NCBI GenBank assembly: GCA_020853795.1
Contig: JADYYF010000142.1
Coordinates: forward strand, 1-36,997
Direction: 5' to 3'
Source of the DNA: Candidatus Zixiibacteriota bacterium
GTDB lineage: Bacteria > Zixibacteria > MSB-5A5 > CAIYYT01
Length of the DNA: 36,997 nucleotides
Made by a program: the position numbers and the translations under genes
Notes under the pieces: generated by a model
Database searches by the model: none
What the model was told of the DNA's origin: nothing
The model's input: only the letters and a program-made list of their open reading frames with translations
Shown: positions 35,755 to 36,997 of the stretch, piece by piece
Layout: the number at the start of each line of letters is the position of its first letter
How positions within the stretch are numbered: position 1 is the first letter of the stretch

Positions 35755-36997
35755 CTATTTATCCAGGAACAGCCGCAATTGTGCCTGCAACTCGCCGATG
35801 CGGAACGAGTCGTTGCGGGCGAGCGCATCGGCCAGACGCGCGGCAGTTGTGCGGTAGGGATCGTCCAGGCGCGGGCTGAGTTCACGCAGGAGTGCCATGG
35901 CCACCGTCGGCCGGTTGCGCTCGACGGCAAACAGCGCGAAATCGACCTGATGTTCGAGCGTGAGCATGTTCTTGCGCGCGAGCACCGAGGATTGCAGCGC
36001 CCAAGCGGAATCGAGTTGGCCGCGATCACGCAGGAGCGAACCGAGTTCATAGGTGATCCAGTCATGGTCGCCCTTGAGGTTGAGATACGCGCGCAAGACT
36101 GCCTCCTGCTCACCGGGGCTGTCGGCACGGCGAAAGACGCGCGACAACTCCCAAGCCATGCGGGGTTGTTCGAGCAGTGCCGGATACCAGCGGTCGCGCA
36201 CGAGGCGGGCGGCCGCCTGGGTCTCGCCGGCAAGGCTCTTGATAACGGCCAGTTGGTAGGCATTGTAGATGTCGGTCGGGTGGGTGCGCAGGTGCATTTC
36301 GAGTACGCGAACCGCCTCGGGAACGTCGTCGTAGACATTGTAGGCGAGGACGTGCCAAGGGATCAGGCGATAGCCGTCGTAGTAGGCCGAGGTGTAATGA
36401 ACATCATGCTGGATTACGCCTTTGACGAATTCGTAGCCGCGCTGGCGATCGGAATTGAGCAGCAGCCAACTACCGGTGTGCAAGACGCCAAACAAGAAGA
36501 ACGGCAGAAGTAATTGATAGCCCGCGCGGTGGTCGGCGGCAAACAGGCGACGGAGCGTGATGATGAGCGCGGACAAGCCGGGTGCGGCGGCGGCGCTGAG
36601 CAAGTCCCAGTCGCGAACGGCGCCGATCTTGGGATCGATCAGAATCGTGAAAAGTACGGCGGGGATGATCGCGGTAAGAAGTAGATTGCGTTCCGGCAGG
36701 CGGCGGAAGACTGGTGTAATGAGCAGCACGGGCAGAAGCGCGTGGTTGCGGATCACGACGTTGGCCAGATCCGTCAGATGCTGGAGCGAAAACAGGTGGT
36801 ACGGATTTAGTGCCGTTGGATAGAGCGGCACGAAGGTCTGTTCGAGCAAGCCGGCGCGAGCGAGGAAGATCGTCCCACCGACAAGCAGCAGGACGCCGAC
36901 GCCGGCGACAATGAGTGTGCGGAATCTGGCTGTGAGAGTCTGATGCCAAAGGAACAGAATCGAAGGCAGCAGTACCGCCATAGAAAAGTGAAACGCC
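35755..36997 (-). CDS. Multi-pass membrane protein with helical-repeat C-terminus (5' end outside window)
   Basis: At least 413 codons are visible. The frame is open to the window edge (AFHFS precedes the first Met), so the ATG at 36981 is probably internal. Hydrophobic segments lie near visible residues 1-17, 24-42, 80-92, 100-112, 128-142 and 155-175, with a conserved-looking IGAVRDWDLLSAAAAPG loop. The C-terminal ~200 residues form TPR-like helices (VYDDVPEAVRVLEMHLRTHPTDIYNAYQLAVIKSLAGE). The topology suits a glycosyltransferase-like or dolichol-mannose-type membrane protein with a soluble TPR tail, but no catalytic motif can be assigned. It ends 2 nt from the dnaE2 stop. Confidence 0.75.
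   Translation of the reverse strand, partial: AFHFSMAVLLPSILFLWHQTLTARFRTLIVAGVGVLLLVGGTIFLARAGLLEQTFVPLYPTALNPYHLFSLQHLTDLANVVIRNHALLPVLLITPVFRRLPERNLLLTAIIPAVLFTILIDPKIGAVRDWDLLSAAAAPGLSALIITLRRLFAADHRAGYQLLLPFFLFGVLHTGSWLLLNSDRQRGYEFVKGVIQHDVHYTSAYYDGYRLIPWHVLAYNVYDDVPEAVRVLEMHLRTHPTDIYNAYQLAVIKSLAGETQAAARLVRDRWYPALLEQPRMAWELSRVFRRADSPGEQEAVLRAYLNLKGDHDWITYELGSLLRDRGQLDSAWALQSSVLARKNMLTLEHQVDFALFAVERNRPTVAMALLRELSPRLDDPYRTTAARLADALARNDSFRIGELQAQLRLFLDK

Overview
The window is a gene-dense bacterial chromosome segment, by eye GC-rich, with no tRNA, rRNA, CRISPR array or transposase gene that I can see. Several features point to a diderm of the FCB type, possibly candidate division Zixibacteria. 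These are two predicted outer-membrane or lipoprotein products, a secreted protein with thrombospondin type-3 repeats and a C-terminal duplicated dockerin-like module (GDADGNG...LINYIFAGG), an alpha-beta fused 2-oxo acid dehydrogenase E1, and an IleRS with a GIHH signature. The phylum is an inference from motif style only. No stretch longer than 300 bases lacks a gene; the largest gaps (about 270 bases at 11661-11934, 22976-23249 and 25418-25685) hold the promoters and structured elements listed.

Layout. 1-512 is the 3' end of an Nfu-type Fe-S carrier gene, closed by a strong terminator. 659-9268 (+) is a long housekeeping run: yggS, divIVA, purine nucleoside phosphorylase, ileS, a DksA/TraR zinc-finger gene, lspA, rluD and an outer-membrane-like protein. 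Its order matches the ylmE...divIVA-ileS-ylyA-lspA-ylyB region of Bacillus, with a nucleoside phosphorylase gene inserted before ileS. 9366-11660 (-) encodes fused E1, divergent from a membrane Ser/Thr kinase with a beta-propeller sensor (11935-14598, +). 14604-22975 (-) is a tightly packed six-gene unit in transcription order: gcvT, comB, a secreted TPR protein, a BatA-like VWA protein, an ABC-F ATPase and an FMN-dependent oxidoreductase. A terC gene with a potentially structured leader (23250-24254, +), two small minus-strand genes (DUF192, DUF6265-like), the TSP3/dockerin protein (25686-28253, +) and a lipoprotein (28313-29464, -) follow.

29570-35752 is the most interesting region: a complete imuA-imuB-dnaE2 mutasome cassette behind a perfect 20-bp LexA-type palindrome. 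All three genes carry in-frame insertions built from three short repeat families (called P, Q and R here). Eight copies lie within about 5.4 kb and every copy of a family is read in the same frame. This resembles the in-gene palindromic elements known from Rickettsia, but here the copies cluster in one SOS mutagenesis operon. The window ends inside a minus-strand multi-pass membrane protein with a helical-repeat tail.

A second recurring theme is translation-start usage. TTG is the best-supported start for at least five genes, and three gene junctions share the same TTGA start/stop overlap.
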